A DNA stretch of 44,717 bases from Oscheius dolichura (taxonomy: Eukaryota > Nematoda > Chromadorea > Rhabditida > Rhabditidae). The stretch covers positions 1-44,717 of the forward strand of contig CAKOAU010000004.1 in the NCBI GenBank assembly GCA_932521035.1, in the 5' to 3' direction. Numbering within the stretch: position 1 is the stretch's first letter; each line of letters starts with the position of its first letter. Position numbers and translations under genes: made by a program. The notes beneath the pieces are model-generated. The model saw nothing but the letters and a program-made list of their open reading frames with translations. It ran no database searches and was not told the DNA's origin. Below are positions 1 to 11,200 of this stretch, piece by piece.

Positions 1-385
1 TGCCCAAGAGATTTGTATTGGCTTACCCCCTATTTTTGGACTATAATAGTTTTTGGGCTATAAAACGCTATTCGGTCAGCAAACCCTATTCGATCCTGGA
101 TTATTCGTACTCTACTCGTCGAGCTCTACAAGAGGAGTGGTCGAACGTTCTCCAATCATTAGGCTTTTATTCCGTACTGGCCTGTTCAAATTGCCCAAGA
201 GATTTGTATTGGCTTACCCCCTATTTTTGGACTATAATAGTTTTTGGGCTATAAAACGCTATTCGGTCAGCGAACCTTATTCGATCTTGGATTACTCGTA
301 CTCTACTCGTCGAGCTCTACAAGAAGAGTGGTCGAACGTTCTCCAATGATTAGGCTTTTATTCCGTACTGGCCTGTTCAAATTGC

Positions 386-415
386 CCAAGAGTTTTGTAT
401 TGGCTTAACTCTTGG
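386..415. repeat. 9-bp perfect inverted repeat at the left edge of the long-form segment
   Basis: CCAAGAGTT (386–394) and its exact reverse complement AACTCTTGG (407–415) are separated by 12 bp. The left arm lies in sequence shared with short monomers and the right arm in the added segment. Short monomers read CCAAGAGAT, so the left arm is complete only in long forms. The structure therefore occurs once per long form, about 35 times, at +142 to +171 of each long monomer. A hairpin or cruciform is possible. Confidence 0.8.
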
Positions 416-574
416 TTTATGATCTAGGTGCCATAACGTGGCTCAAACGCGTCCTCCTGTGACGGGAGCTGGTTTTTTAGACTCAGCTCGATGAGGCGGT
501 TCGAATGAGCACAAATTCGGACCTCCTACCCTCTTTTCCAAAAACTGCCCCGTATTACTGTACCTTTTTCTGGA
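408..574. repeat. Long-form-specific 167-bp segment (first of 34 complete copies)
   Basis: Begins ACTCTTGGTTTATGATC and ends GTACCTTTTTCTGGA. Complete copies begin at 408, 942, 1476, 2201, 2735, 3460, 3994, 4719, 5635, 6551, 7276, 8001, 8535, 9069, 9794, 10710, 11626, 12351, 13076, 13610, 14526, 15060, 15594, 16510, 17426, 18533, 19449, 20556, 21090, 22006, 23304, 24029, 24945 and 25479, each 167 bp. Copies are almost identical. Numbered on this copy, the variants I saw are 464 G>C (2257, 3516, 4775, 9850), 497 C>G (8090, 13165), 483 T>G (20631), 484 C>T (23380) and 530 C>A (six copies between 16.6 and 23.5 kb). It resembles no other part of the monomer apart from its right end. Origin unknown; a captured short element is possible. 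Confidence 0.9.
430..512 (+). other. Nested inverted repeats with Pol III-like boxes inside the long-form segment (candidate only)
   Basis: Three stems nest colinearly: GCTCA 441–445 with TGAGC 506–510, CCTC 453–456 with GAGG 493–496, and GAGCTG 466–471 with CAGCTC 484–489. A further GCCA/TGGC pair (430–433, 439–442) precedes them and competes with the outer stem. TGGCTCAAACG (439–449) resembles a tRNA A box, GGTTCGAATGA (498–508) matches a B box at nine of eleven positions, and TTTT follows at 534–537. Against a functional Pol III gene, T6 at 473–478 should terminate transcription between the boxes, and the flanks of TTCGAAT cannot form a T stem. It could be a worn tRNA-derived element head, or chance. 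No tRNA gene is claimed. Confidence 0.3.
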
Positions 575-1654
575 TTATAATAGTTTTTGGGCTATAAAAC
601 GCTATTCGGTCAGACAACCCTATTAGCTCTGTGGGTATTCGTACTCTACTCGTCGAGCTCTACAAGAAGAGTGGTCGAACGTTCTCCAATGATTAGGCTT
701 TTATTCCGTACTGGCCTGTTCAAATTTCCCAAGAGATTTGTATTGGCTTACCCCCTATTTTTGGACTATAATAGTTTTTGGGCTATAAAACGCTATTCGG
801 TCAGCGAACCCTATTCGATCTTGGATTATTCGTACTCTACTCGTCGAGCTCTACAAGAAGAGTGGTCGAACGTTCTCCAATCATTAGGCTTTTATTCCGT
901 ACTGGCCTGTTCAAATTGCCCAAGAGTTTTGTATTGGCTTAACTCTTGGTTTATGATCTAGGTGCCATAACGTGGCTCAAACGCGTCCTCCTGTGACGGG
1001 AGCTGGTTTTTTAGACTCAGCTCGATGAGGCGGTTCGAATGAGCACAAATTCGGACCTCCTACCCTCTTTTCCAAAAACTGCCCCGTATTACTGTACCTT
1101 TTTCTGGATTATAATAGTTTTTGGGCTATAAAACGCTATTCGGTCAGACAACCCTATTAGCTCTGTGGGTATTCGTACTCTACTCGTCGAGCTCTACAAG
1201 AAGAGTGGTCGAACGTTCTCCAATGATTAGGCTTTTATTCCGTACTGGCCTGTTCAAATTTCCCAAGAGATTTGTATTGGCTTACCCCCTATTTTTGGAC
1301 TATAATAGTTTTTGGGCTATAAAACGCTATTCGGTCAGCGAACCCTATTCGATCTTGGATTATTCGTACTCTACTCGTCGAGCTCTACAAGAAGAGTGGT
1401 CGAACGTTCTCCAATCATTAGGCTTTTATTCCGTACTGGCCTGTTCAAATTGCCCAAGAGTTTTGTATTGGCTTAACTCTTGGTTTATGATCTAGGTGCC
1501 ATAACGTGGCTCAAACGCGTCCTCCTGTGACGGGAGCTGGTTTTTTAGACTCAGCTCGATGAGGCGGTTCGAATGAGCACAAATTCGGACCTCCTACCCT
1601 CTTTTCCAAAAACTGCCCCGTATTACTGTACCTTTTTCTGGATTATAATAGTTT

Positions 1655-4600
1655 TTGGGCTATAAAACGCTATTCGGTCAGACAACCCTATTAGCTCTGT
1701 GGGTATTCGTACTCTACTCGTCGAGCTCTACAAGAAGAGTGGTCGAACGTTCTCCAATGATTAGGCTTTTATTCCGTACTGGCCTGTTCAAATTGCCCAA
1801 GAGATTTGTATTGGCTTACCCCCTATTTTTGGACTATAATAGTTTTTGGGCTATAAAACGCTATTCGGTCAGCAAACCCTATTCGATCCTGGATTATTCG
1901 TACTCTACTCGTCGAGCTCTACAAGAGGAGTGGTCGAACGTTCTCCAATCATTAGGCTTTTATTCCGTACTGGCCTGTTCAAATTGCCCAAGAGATTTGT
2001 ATTGGCTTACCCCCTATTTTTGGACTATAATAGTTTTTGGGCTATAAAACGCTATTCGGTCAGCGAACCTTATTCGATCTTGGATTATTCGTACTCTACT
2101 CGTCGAGCTCTACAAGAAGAGTGGTCGAACGTTCTCCAATGATTAGGCTTTTATTCCGTACTGGCCTGTTCAAATTGCCCAAGAGTTTTGTATTGGCTTA
2201 ACTCTTGGTTTATGATCTAGGTGCCATAACGTGGCTCAAACGCGTCCTCCTGTGACCGGAGCTGGTTTTTTAGACTCAGCTCGATGAGGCGGTTCGAATG
2301 AGCACAAATTCGGACCTCCTACCCTCTTTTCCAAAAACTGCCCCGTATTACTGTACCTTTTTCTGGATTATAATAGTTTTTGGGCTATAAAACGCTATTC
2401 GGTCAGACAACCCTATTAGCTCTGTGGGTATTCGTACTCTACTCGTCGAGCTCTACAAGAAGAGTGGTCGAACGTTCTCCAATGATTAGGCTTTTATTCC
2501 GTACTGGCCTGTTCAAATTTCCCAAGAGATTTGTATTGGCTTACCCCCTATTTTTGGACTATAATAGTTTTTGGGCTATAAAACGCTATTCGGTCAGCGA
2601 ACCCTATTCGATCTTGGATTATTCGTACTCTACTCGTCGAGCTCTACAAGAAGAGTGGTCGAACGTTCTCCAATCATTAGGCTTTTATTCCGTACTGGCC
2701 TGTTCAAATTGCCCAAGAGTTTTGTATTGGCTTAACTCTTGGTTTATGATCTAGGTGCCATAACGTGGCTCAAACGCGTCCTCCTGTGACGGGAGCTGGT
2801 TTTTTAGACTCAGCTCGATGAGGCGGTTCGAATGAGCACAAATTCGGACCTCCTACCCTCTTTTCCAAAAACTGCCCCGTATTACTGTACCTTTTTCTGG
2901 ATTATAATAGTTTTTGGGCTATAAAACGCTATTCGGTCAGACAACCCTATTAGCTCTGTGGGTATTCGTACTCTACTCGTCGAGCTCTACAAGAAGAGTG
3001 GTCGAACGTTCTCCAATGATTAGGCTTTTATTCCGTACTGGCCTGTTCAAATTGCCCAAGAGATTTGTATTGGCTTACCCCCTATTTTTGGACTATAATA
3101 GTTTTTGGGCTATAAAACGCTATTCGGTCAGCAAACCCTATTCGATCCTGGATTATTCGTACTCTACTCGTCGAGCTCTACAAGAGGAGTGGTCGAACGT
3201 TCTCCAATCATTAGGCTTTTATTCCGTACTGGCCTGTTCAAATTGCCCAAGAGATTTGTATTGGCTTACCCCCTATTTTTGGACTATAATAGTTTTTGGG
3301 CTATAAAACGCTATTCGGTCAGCGAACCTTATTCGATCTTGGATTATTCGTACTCTACTCGTCGAGCTCTACAAGAAGAGTGGTCGAACGTTCTCCAATG
3401 ATTAGGCTTTTATTCCGTACTGGCCTGTTCAAATTGCCCAAGAGTTTTGTATTGGCTTAACTCTTGGTTTATGATCTAGGTGCCATAACGTGGCTCAAAC
3501 GCGTCCTCCTGTGACCGGAGCTGGTTTTTTAGACTCAGCTCGATGAGGCGGTTCGAATGAGCACAAATTCGGACCTCCTACCCTCTTTTCCAAAAACTGC
3601 CCCGTATTACTGTACCTTTTTCTGGATTATAATAGTTTTTGGGCTATAAAACGCTATTCGGTCAGACAACCCTATTAGCTCTGTGGGTATTCGTACTCTA
3701 CTCGTCGAGCTCTACAAGAAGAGTGGTCGAACGTTCTCCAATGATTAGGCTTTTATTCCGTACTGGCCTGTTCAAATTTCCCAAGAGATTTGTATTGGCT
3801 TACCCCCTATTTTTGGACTATAATAGTTTTTGGGCTATAAAACGCTATTCGGTCAGCGAACCCTATTCGATCTTGGATTATTCGTACTCTACTCGTCGAG
3901 CTCTACAAGAAGAGTGGTCGAACGTTCTCCAATCATTAGGCTTTTATTCCGTACTGGCCTGTTCAAATTGCCCAAGAGTTTTGTATTGGCTTAACTCTTG
4001 GTTTATGATCTAGGTGCCATAACGTGGCTCAAACGCGTCCTCCTGTGACGGGAGCTGGTTTTTTAGACTCAGCTCGATGAGGCGGTTCGAATGAGCACAA
4101 ATTCGGACCTCCTACCCTCTTTTCCAAAAACTGCCCCGTATTACTGTACCTTTTTCTGGATTATAATAGTTTTTGGGCTATAAAACGCTATTCGGTCAGA
4201 CAACCCTATTAGCTCTGTGGGTATTCGTACTCTACTCGTCGAGCTCTACAAGAAGAGTGGTCGAACGTTCTCCAATGATTAGGCTTTTATTCCGTACTGG
4301 CCTGTTCAAATTGCCCAAGAGATTTGTATTGGCTTACCCCCTATTTTTGGACTATAATAGTTTTTGGGCTATTAAACGCTATTCGGTCAGCAAACCCTAT
4401 TCGATCCTGGATTATTCGTACTCTACTCGTCGAGCTCTACAAGAGGAGTGGTCGAACGTTCTCCAATCATTAGGCTTTTATTCCGTACTGGCCTGTTCAA
4501 ATTGCCCAAGAGATTTGTATTGGCTTACCCCCTATTTTTGGACTATAATAGTTTTTGGGCTATAAAACGCTATTCGGTCAGCGAACCTTATTCGATCTTG

Positions 4601-4897
4601 GATTATTCGTACTCTACTCGTCGAGCTCTACAAGAAGAGTGGTCGAACGTTCTCCAATGATTAGGCTTTTATTCCGTACTGGCCTGTTCAAATTGCCCAA
4701 GAGTTTTGTATTGGCTTAACTCTTGGTTTATGATCTAGGTGCCATAACGTGGCTCAAACGCGTCCTCCTGTGACCGGAGCTGGTTTTTTAGACTCAGCTC
4801 GATGAGGCGGTTCGAATGAGCACAAATTCGGACCTCCTACCCTCTTTTCCAAAAACTGCCCCGTATTACTGTACCTTTTTCTGGATTATAATAGTTT
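1655..4897. repeat. 1,259-bp higher-order unit, two full copies plus a partial third
   Basis: A 725-bp block followed by a 534-bp block repeats at 1,655 and 2,914. A third copy starts at 4,173 but continues with a 916-bp block. The same private base, 464 G>C of the long-form segment (TGTGACCGGAG instead of TGTGACGGGAG), sits at 2,257, 3,516 and 4,775, spaced exactly 1,259 bp, which shows common descent rather than chance similarity. Confidence 0.85.
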
Positions 4898-5068
4898 TTG
4901 GGCTATAAAACGCTATTCGGTCAGACAACCCTATTAGCTCTGTGGGTATTCGTACTCTACTCGTCGAGCTCTACAAGAAGAGTGGTCGAACGTTCTCCAA
5001 TGATTAGGCTTTTATTCCGTACTGGCCTGTTCAAATTTCCCAAGAGATTTGTATTGGCTTACCCCCTA

Positions 5069-5102
5069 TTTTTGGACTATAATAGTTTTTGGGCTATAAA
5101 AC
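5069..5102. repeat. Internal 17-bp duplication within each family 1 monomer
   Basis: Two adjacent 17-bp segments, TTTTTGGACTATAATAG (5,069–5,085) and TTTTTGGGCTATAAAAC (5,086–5,102), match at 14 of 17 positions. The pair is present in every ordinary monomer. In long forms the left half reads CTTTTTCTGGATTATAATAG instead. It looks like an old tandem duplication from before the 191-bp unit was amplified, and it gives each monomer two T5 runs 17 bp apart and two TATA-like strings. Confidence 0.75.
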
Positions 5103-5279
5103 GCTATTCGGTCAGCGAACCCTATTCGATCTTGGATTATTCGTACTCTACTCGTCGAGCTCTACAAGAAGAGTGGTCGAACGTTCTCCAATGATTAGGC
5201 TTTTATTCCGTACTGGCCTGTTCAAATTTCCCAAGAGATTTGTATTGGCTTACCCCCTATTTTTGGACTATAATAGTTT
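5089..5279. repeat. Representative 191-bp monomer of family 1
   Basis: An ordinary monomer, phased on TTGGGCTATAAAACG. In order it holds the TATAAAA motif, CTATTCGGTCAG, the variable block AACCCTATTCGATCTTGG, ATTCGTACTCTACTCG, the palindrome GAGCTC, the 8-bp palindrome GAACGTTC (5,179–5,186), CCAATGATTAGGC, CCGTACTGGCCTG, CCCAAGAGATTTG and CCCCCTATTTTTGG. The TATAAAA sequence would pass as a TATA box, but nothing downstream looks like a gene, so it is recorded only as a conserved motif. One lineage carries TATTAAA instead (near 4,371 and 9,446). Confidence 0.9.
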
Positions 5280-8200
5280 TTGGGCTATAAAACGCTATTC
5301 GGTCAGCGAACCCTATTCGATCTTGGATTATTCGTACTCTACTCGTCGAGCTCTACAAGAAGAGTGGTCGAACGTTCTCCAATGATTAGGCTTTTATTCC
5401 GTACTGGCCTGTTCAAATTGCCCAAGAGATTTGTATTGGCTTACCCCCTATTTTTGGACTATAATAGTTTTTGGGCTATAAAACGCTATTCGGTCAGCGA
5501 ACCTTATTCGATCTTGGATTATTCGTACTCTACTCGTCGAGCTCTACAAGAAGAGTGGTCGAACGTTCTCCAATGATTAGGCTTTTATTCCGTACTGGCC
5601 TGTTCAAATTGCCCAAGAGTTTTGTATTGGCTTAACTCTTGGTTTATGATCTAGGTGCCATAACGTGGCTCAAACGCGTCCTCCTGTGACGGGAGCTGGT
5701 TTTTTAGACTCAGCTCGATGAGGCGGTTCGAATGAGCACAAATTCGGACCTCCTACCCTCTTTTCCAAAAACTGCCCCGTATTACTGTACCTTTTTCTGG
5801 ATTATAATAGTTTTTGGGCTATAAAACGCTATTCGGTCAGACAACCCTATTAGCTCTGTGGGTATTCGTACTCTACTCGTCGAGCTCTACAAGAAGAGTG
5901 GTCGAACGTTCTCCAATGATTAGGCTTTTATTCCGTACTGGCCTGTTCAAATTTCCCAAGAGATTTGTATTGGCTTACCCCCTATTTTTGGACTATAATA
6001 GTTTTTGGGCTATAAAACGCTATTCGGTCAGCGAACCCTATTCGATCTTGGATTATTCGTACTCTACTCGTCGAGCTCTACAAGAAGAGTGGTCGAACGT
6101 TCTCCAATGATTAGGCTTTTATTCCGTACTGGCCTGTTCAAATTTCCCAAGAGATTTGTATTGGCTTACCCCCTATTTTTGGACTATAATAGTTTTTGGG
6201 CTATAAAACGCTATTCGGTCAGCGAACCCTATTCGATCTTGGATTATTCGTACTCTACTCGTCGAGCTCTACAAGAAGAGTGGTCGAACGTTCTCCAATG
6301 ATTAGGCTTTTATTCCGTACTGGCCTGTTCAAATTGCCCAAGAGATTTGTATTGGCTTACCCCCTATTTTTGGACTATAATAGTTTTTGGGCTATAAAAC
6401 GCTATTCGGTCAGCGAACCTTATTCGATCTTGGATTATTCGTACTCTACTCGTCGAGCTCTACAAGAAGAGTGGTCGAACGTTCTCCAATGATTAGGCTT
6501 TTATTCCGTACTGGCCTGTTCAAATTGCCCAAGAGTTTTGTATTGGCTTAACTCTTGGTTTATGATCTAGGTGCCATAACGTGGCTCAAACGCGTCCTCC
6601 TGTGACGGGAGCTGGTTTTTTAGACTCAGCTCGATGAGGCGGTTCGAATGAGCACAAATTCGGACCTCCTACCCTCTTTTCCAAAAACTGCCCCGTATTA
6701 CTGTACCTTTTTCTGGATTATAATAGTTTTTGGGCTATAAAACGCTATTCGGTCAGACAACCCTATTAGCTCTGTGGGTATTCGTACTCTACTCGTCGAG
6801 CTCTACAAGAAGAGTGGTCGAACGTTCTCCAATGATTAGGCTTTTATTCCGTACTGGCCTGTTCAAATTGCCCAAGAGATTTGTATTGGCTTACCCCCTA
6901 TTTTTGGACTATAATAGTTTTTGGGCTATAAAACGCTATTCGGTCAGCAAACCCTATTCGATCCTGGATTATTCGTACTCTACTCGTCGAGCTGTACAAG
7001 AGGAGTGGTCGAACGTTCTCCAATCATTAGGCTTTTATTCCGTACTGGCCTGTTCAAATTGCCCAAGAGATTTGTATTGGCTTACCCCCTATTTTTGGAC
7101 TATAATAGTTTTTGGGCTATAAAACGCTATTCGGTCAGCGAACCTTATTCGATCTTGGATTATTCGTACTCTACTCGTCGAGCTCTACAAGAAGAGTGGT
7201 CGAACGTTCTCCAATGATTAGGCTTTTATTCCGTACTGGCCTGTTCAAATTGCCCAAGAGTTTTGTATTGGCTTAACTCTTGGTTTATGATCTAGGTGCC
7301 ATAACGTGGCTCAAACGCGTCCTCCTGTGACGGGAGCTGGTTTTTTAGACTCAGCTCGATGAGGCGGTTCGAATGAGCACAAATTCGGACCTCCTACCCT
7401 CTTTTCCAAAAACTGCCCCGTATTACTGTACCTTTTTCTGGATTATAATAGTTTTTGGGCTATAAAACGCTATTCGGTCAGACAACCCTATTAGCTCTGT
7501 GGGTATTCGTACTCTACTCGTCGAGCTCTACAAGAAGAGTGGTCGAACGTTCTCCAATGATTAGGCTTTTATTCCGTACTGGCCTGTTCAAATTGCCCAA
7601 GAGATTTGTATTGGCTTACCCCCTATTTTTGGACTATAATAGTTTTTGGGCTATAAAACGCTATTCGGTCAGCAAACCCTATTCGATCCTGGATTATTCG
7701 TACTCTACTCGTCGAGCTGTACAAGAGGAGTGGTCGAACGTTCTCCAATCATTAGGCTTTTATTCCGTACTGGCCTGTTCAAATTGCCCAAGAGATTTGT
7801 ATTGGCTTACCCCCTATTTTTGGACTATAATAGTTTTTGGGCTATAAAACGCTATTCGGTCAGCGAACCTTATTCGATCTTGGATTATTCGTACTCTACT
7901 CGTCGAGCTCTACAAGAAGAGTGGTCGAACGTTCTCCAATGATTAGGCTTTTATTCCGTACTGGCCTGTTCAAATTGCCCAAGAGTTTTGTATTGGCTTA
8001 ACTCTTGGTTTATGATCTAGGTGCCATAACGTGGCTCAAACGCGTCCTCCTGTGACGGGAGCTGGTTTTTTAGACTCAGCTCGATGAGGGGGTTCGAATG
8101 AGCACAAATTCGGACCTCCTACCCTCTTTTCCAAAAACTGCCCCGTATTACTGTACCTTTTTCTGGATTATAATAGTTTTTGGGCTATAAAACGCTATTC

Positions 8201-11200
8201 GGTCAGACAACCCTATTAGCTCTGTGGGTATTCGTACTCTACTCGTCGAGCTCTACAAGAAGAGTGGTCGAACGTTCTCCAATGATTAGGCTTTTATTCC
8301 GTACTGGCCTGTTCAAATTTCCCAAGAGATTTGTATTGGCTTACCCCCTATTTTTGGACTATAATAGTTTTTGGGCTATAAAACGCTATTCGGTCAGCGA
8401 ACCCTATTCGATCTTGGATTATTCGTACTCTACTCGTCGAGCTCTACAAGAAGAGTGGTCGAACGTTCTCCAATCATTAGGCTTTTATTCCGTACTGGCC
8501 TGTTCAAATTGCCCAAGAGTTTTGTATTGGCTTAACTCTTGGTTTATGATCTAGGTGCCATAACGTGGCTCAAACGCGTCCTCCTGTGACGGGAGCTGGT
8601 TTTTTAGACTCAGCTCGATGAGGCGGTTCGAATGAGCACAAATTCGGACCTCCTACCCTCTTTTCCAAAAACTGCCCCGTATTACTGTACCTTTTTCTGG
8701 ATTATAATAGTTTTTGGGCTATAAAACGCTATTCGGTCAGACAACCCTATTAGCTCTGTGGGTATTCGTACTCTACTCGTCGAGCTCTACAAGAAGAGTG
8801 GTCGAACGTTCTCCAATGATTAGGCTTTTATTCCGTACTGGCCTGTTCAAATTTCCCAAGAGATTTGTATTGGCTTACCCCCTATTTTTGGACTATAATA
8901 GTTTTTGGGCTATAAAACGCTATTCGGTCAGCGAACCCTATTCGATCTTGGATTATTCGTACTCTACTCGTCGAGCTCTACAAGAAGAGTGGTCGAACGT
9001 TCTCCAATCATTAGGCTTTTATTCCGTACTGGCCTGTTCAAATTGCCCAAGAGTTTTGTATTGGCTTAACTCTTGGTTTATGATCTAGGTGCCATAACGT
9101 GGCTCAAACGCGTCCTCCTGTGACGGGAGCTGGTTTTTTAGACTCAGCTCGATGAGGCGGTTCGAATGAGCACAAATTCGGACCTCCTACCCTCTTTTCC
9201 AAAAACTGCCCCGTATTACTGTACCTTTTTCTGGATTATAATAGTTTTTGGGCTATAAAACGCTATTCGGTCAGACAACCCTATTAGCTCTGTGGGTATT
9301 CGTACTCTACTCGTCGAGCTCTACAAGAAGAGTGGTCGAACGTTCTCCAATGATTAGGCTTTTATTCCGTACTGGCCTGTTCAAATTGCCCAAGAGATTT
9401 GTATTGGCTTACCCCCTATTTTTGGACTATAATAGTTTTTGGGCTATTAAACGCTATTCGGTCAGCAAACCCTATTCGATCCTGGATTATTCGTACTCTA
9501 CTCGTCGAGCTCTACAAGAGGAGTGGTCGAACGTTCTCCAATCATTAGGCTTTTATTCCGTACTGGCCTGTTCAAATTGCCCAAGAGATTTGTATTGGCT
9601 TACCCCCTATTTTTGGACTATAATAGTTTTTGGGCTATAAAACGCTATTCGGTCAGCGAACCTTATTCGATCTTGGATTATTCGTACTCTACTCGTCGAG
9701 CTCTACAAGAAGAGTGGTCGAACGTTCTCCAATGATTAGGCTTTTATTCCGTACTGGCCTGTTCAAATTGCCCAAGAGTTTTGTATTGGCTTAACTCTTG
9801 GTTTATGATCTAGGTGCCATAACGTGGCTCAAACGCGTCCTCCTGTGACCGGAGCTGGTTTTTTAGACTCAGCTCGATGAGGCGGTTCGAATGAGCACAA
9901 ATTCGGACCTCCTACCCTCTTTTCCAAAAACTGCCCCGTATTACTGTACCTTTTTCTGGATTATAATAGTTTTTGGGCTATAAAACGCTATTCGGTCAGA
10001 CAACCCTATTAGCTCTGTGGGTATTCGTACTCTACTCGTCGAGCTCTACAAGAAGAGTGGTCGAACGTTCTCCAATGATTAGGCTTTTATTCCGTACTGG
10101 CCTGTTCAAATTTCCCAAGAGATTTGTATTGGCTTACCCCCTATTTTTGGACTATAATAGTTTTTGGGCTATAAAACGCTATTCGGTCAGCGAACCCTAT
10201 TCGATCTTGGATTATTCGTACTCTACTCGTCGAGCTCTACAAGAAGAGTGGTCGAACGTTCTCCAATGATTAGGCTTTTATTCCGTACTGGCCTGTTCAA
10301 ATTTCCCAAGAGATTTGTATTGGCTTACCCCCTATTTTTGGACTATAATAGTTTTTGGGCTATAAAACGCTATTCGGTCAGCGAACCCTATTCGATCTTG
10401 GATTATTCGTACTCTACTCGTCGAGCTCTACAAGAAGAGTGGTCGAACGTTCTCCAATGATTAGGCTTTTATTCCGTACTGGCCTGTTCAAATTGCCCAA
10501 GAGATTTGTATTGGCTTACCCCCTATTTTTGGACTATAATAGTTTTTGGGCTATAAAACGCTATTCGGTCAGCGAACCTTATTCGATCTTGGATTATTCG
10601 TACTCTACTCGTCGAGCTCTACAAGAAGAGTGGTCGAACGTTCTCCAATGATTAGGCTTTTATTCCGTACTGGCCTGTTCAAATTGCCCAAGAGTTTTGT
10701 ATTGGCTTAACTCTTGGTTTATGATCTAGGTGCCATAACGTGGCTCAAACGCGTCCTCCTGTGACGGGAGCTGGTTTTTTAGACTCAGCTCGATGAGGCG
10801 GTTCGAATGAGCACAAATTCGGACCTCCTACCCTCTTTTCCAAAAACTGCCCCGTATTACTGTACCTTTTTCTGGATTATAATAGTTTTTGGGCTATAAA
10901 ACGCTATTCGGTCAGACAACCCTATTAGCTCTGTGGGTATTCGTACTCTACTCGTCGAGCTCTACAAGAAGAGTGGTCGAACGTTCTCCAATGATTAGGC
11001 TTTTATTCCGTACTGGCCTGTTCAAATTTCCCAAGAGATTTGTATTGGCTTACCCCCTATTTTTGGACTATAATAGTTTTTGGGCTATAAAACGCTATTC
11101 GGTCAGCGAACCCTATTCGATCTTGGATTATTCGTACTCTACTCGTCGAGCTCTACAAGAAGAGTGGTCGAACGTTCTCCAATGATTAGGCTTTTATTCC

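Larger units (their letters stand above)
244..586. repeat. Representative 343-bp long monomer of family 1
   Basis: Identical in plan to the 191-bp monomer up to GTATTGGCTTA. There the usual 15 bp before TATAATAG (CCCCCTATTTTTGGA) is replaced by 167 bp, for a net gain of 152 bp. Long forms always read AAGAGTTTTG where short monomers read AAGAGATTTG. That single linked base creates an inverted repeat with the start of the added segment. The added segment ends in CCTTTTTCTGGA, which resembles CCTATTTTTGGA of the short form. Either the short form is a deletion derivative or the long form gained an insertion whose end recombined with the resident sequence. Confidence 0.9.

Noticed and set aside
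429..446. Resemblance of GCCATAACGTGGCTCAA to a dinoflagellate spliced leader
   Set aside because: The shared GCCA…TGGCTCAA core has a different loop length, there is no donor site in the expected place, and the match is too short to support an RNA gene or a lineage.
430..512. A tRNA gene in the long-form segment
   Set aside because: TTCGAAT resembles a T loop and CTCC/GGAG could flank a 7-base loop, but the T stem cannot pair, the expected U before the anticodon is missing in the best register, and a T6 run interrupts it. Kept only as a low-confidence motif observation.
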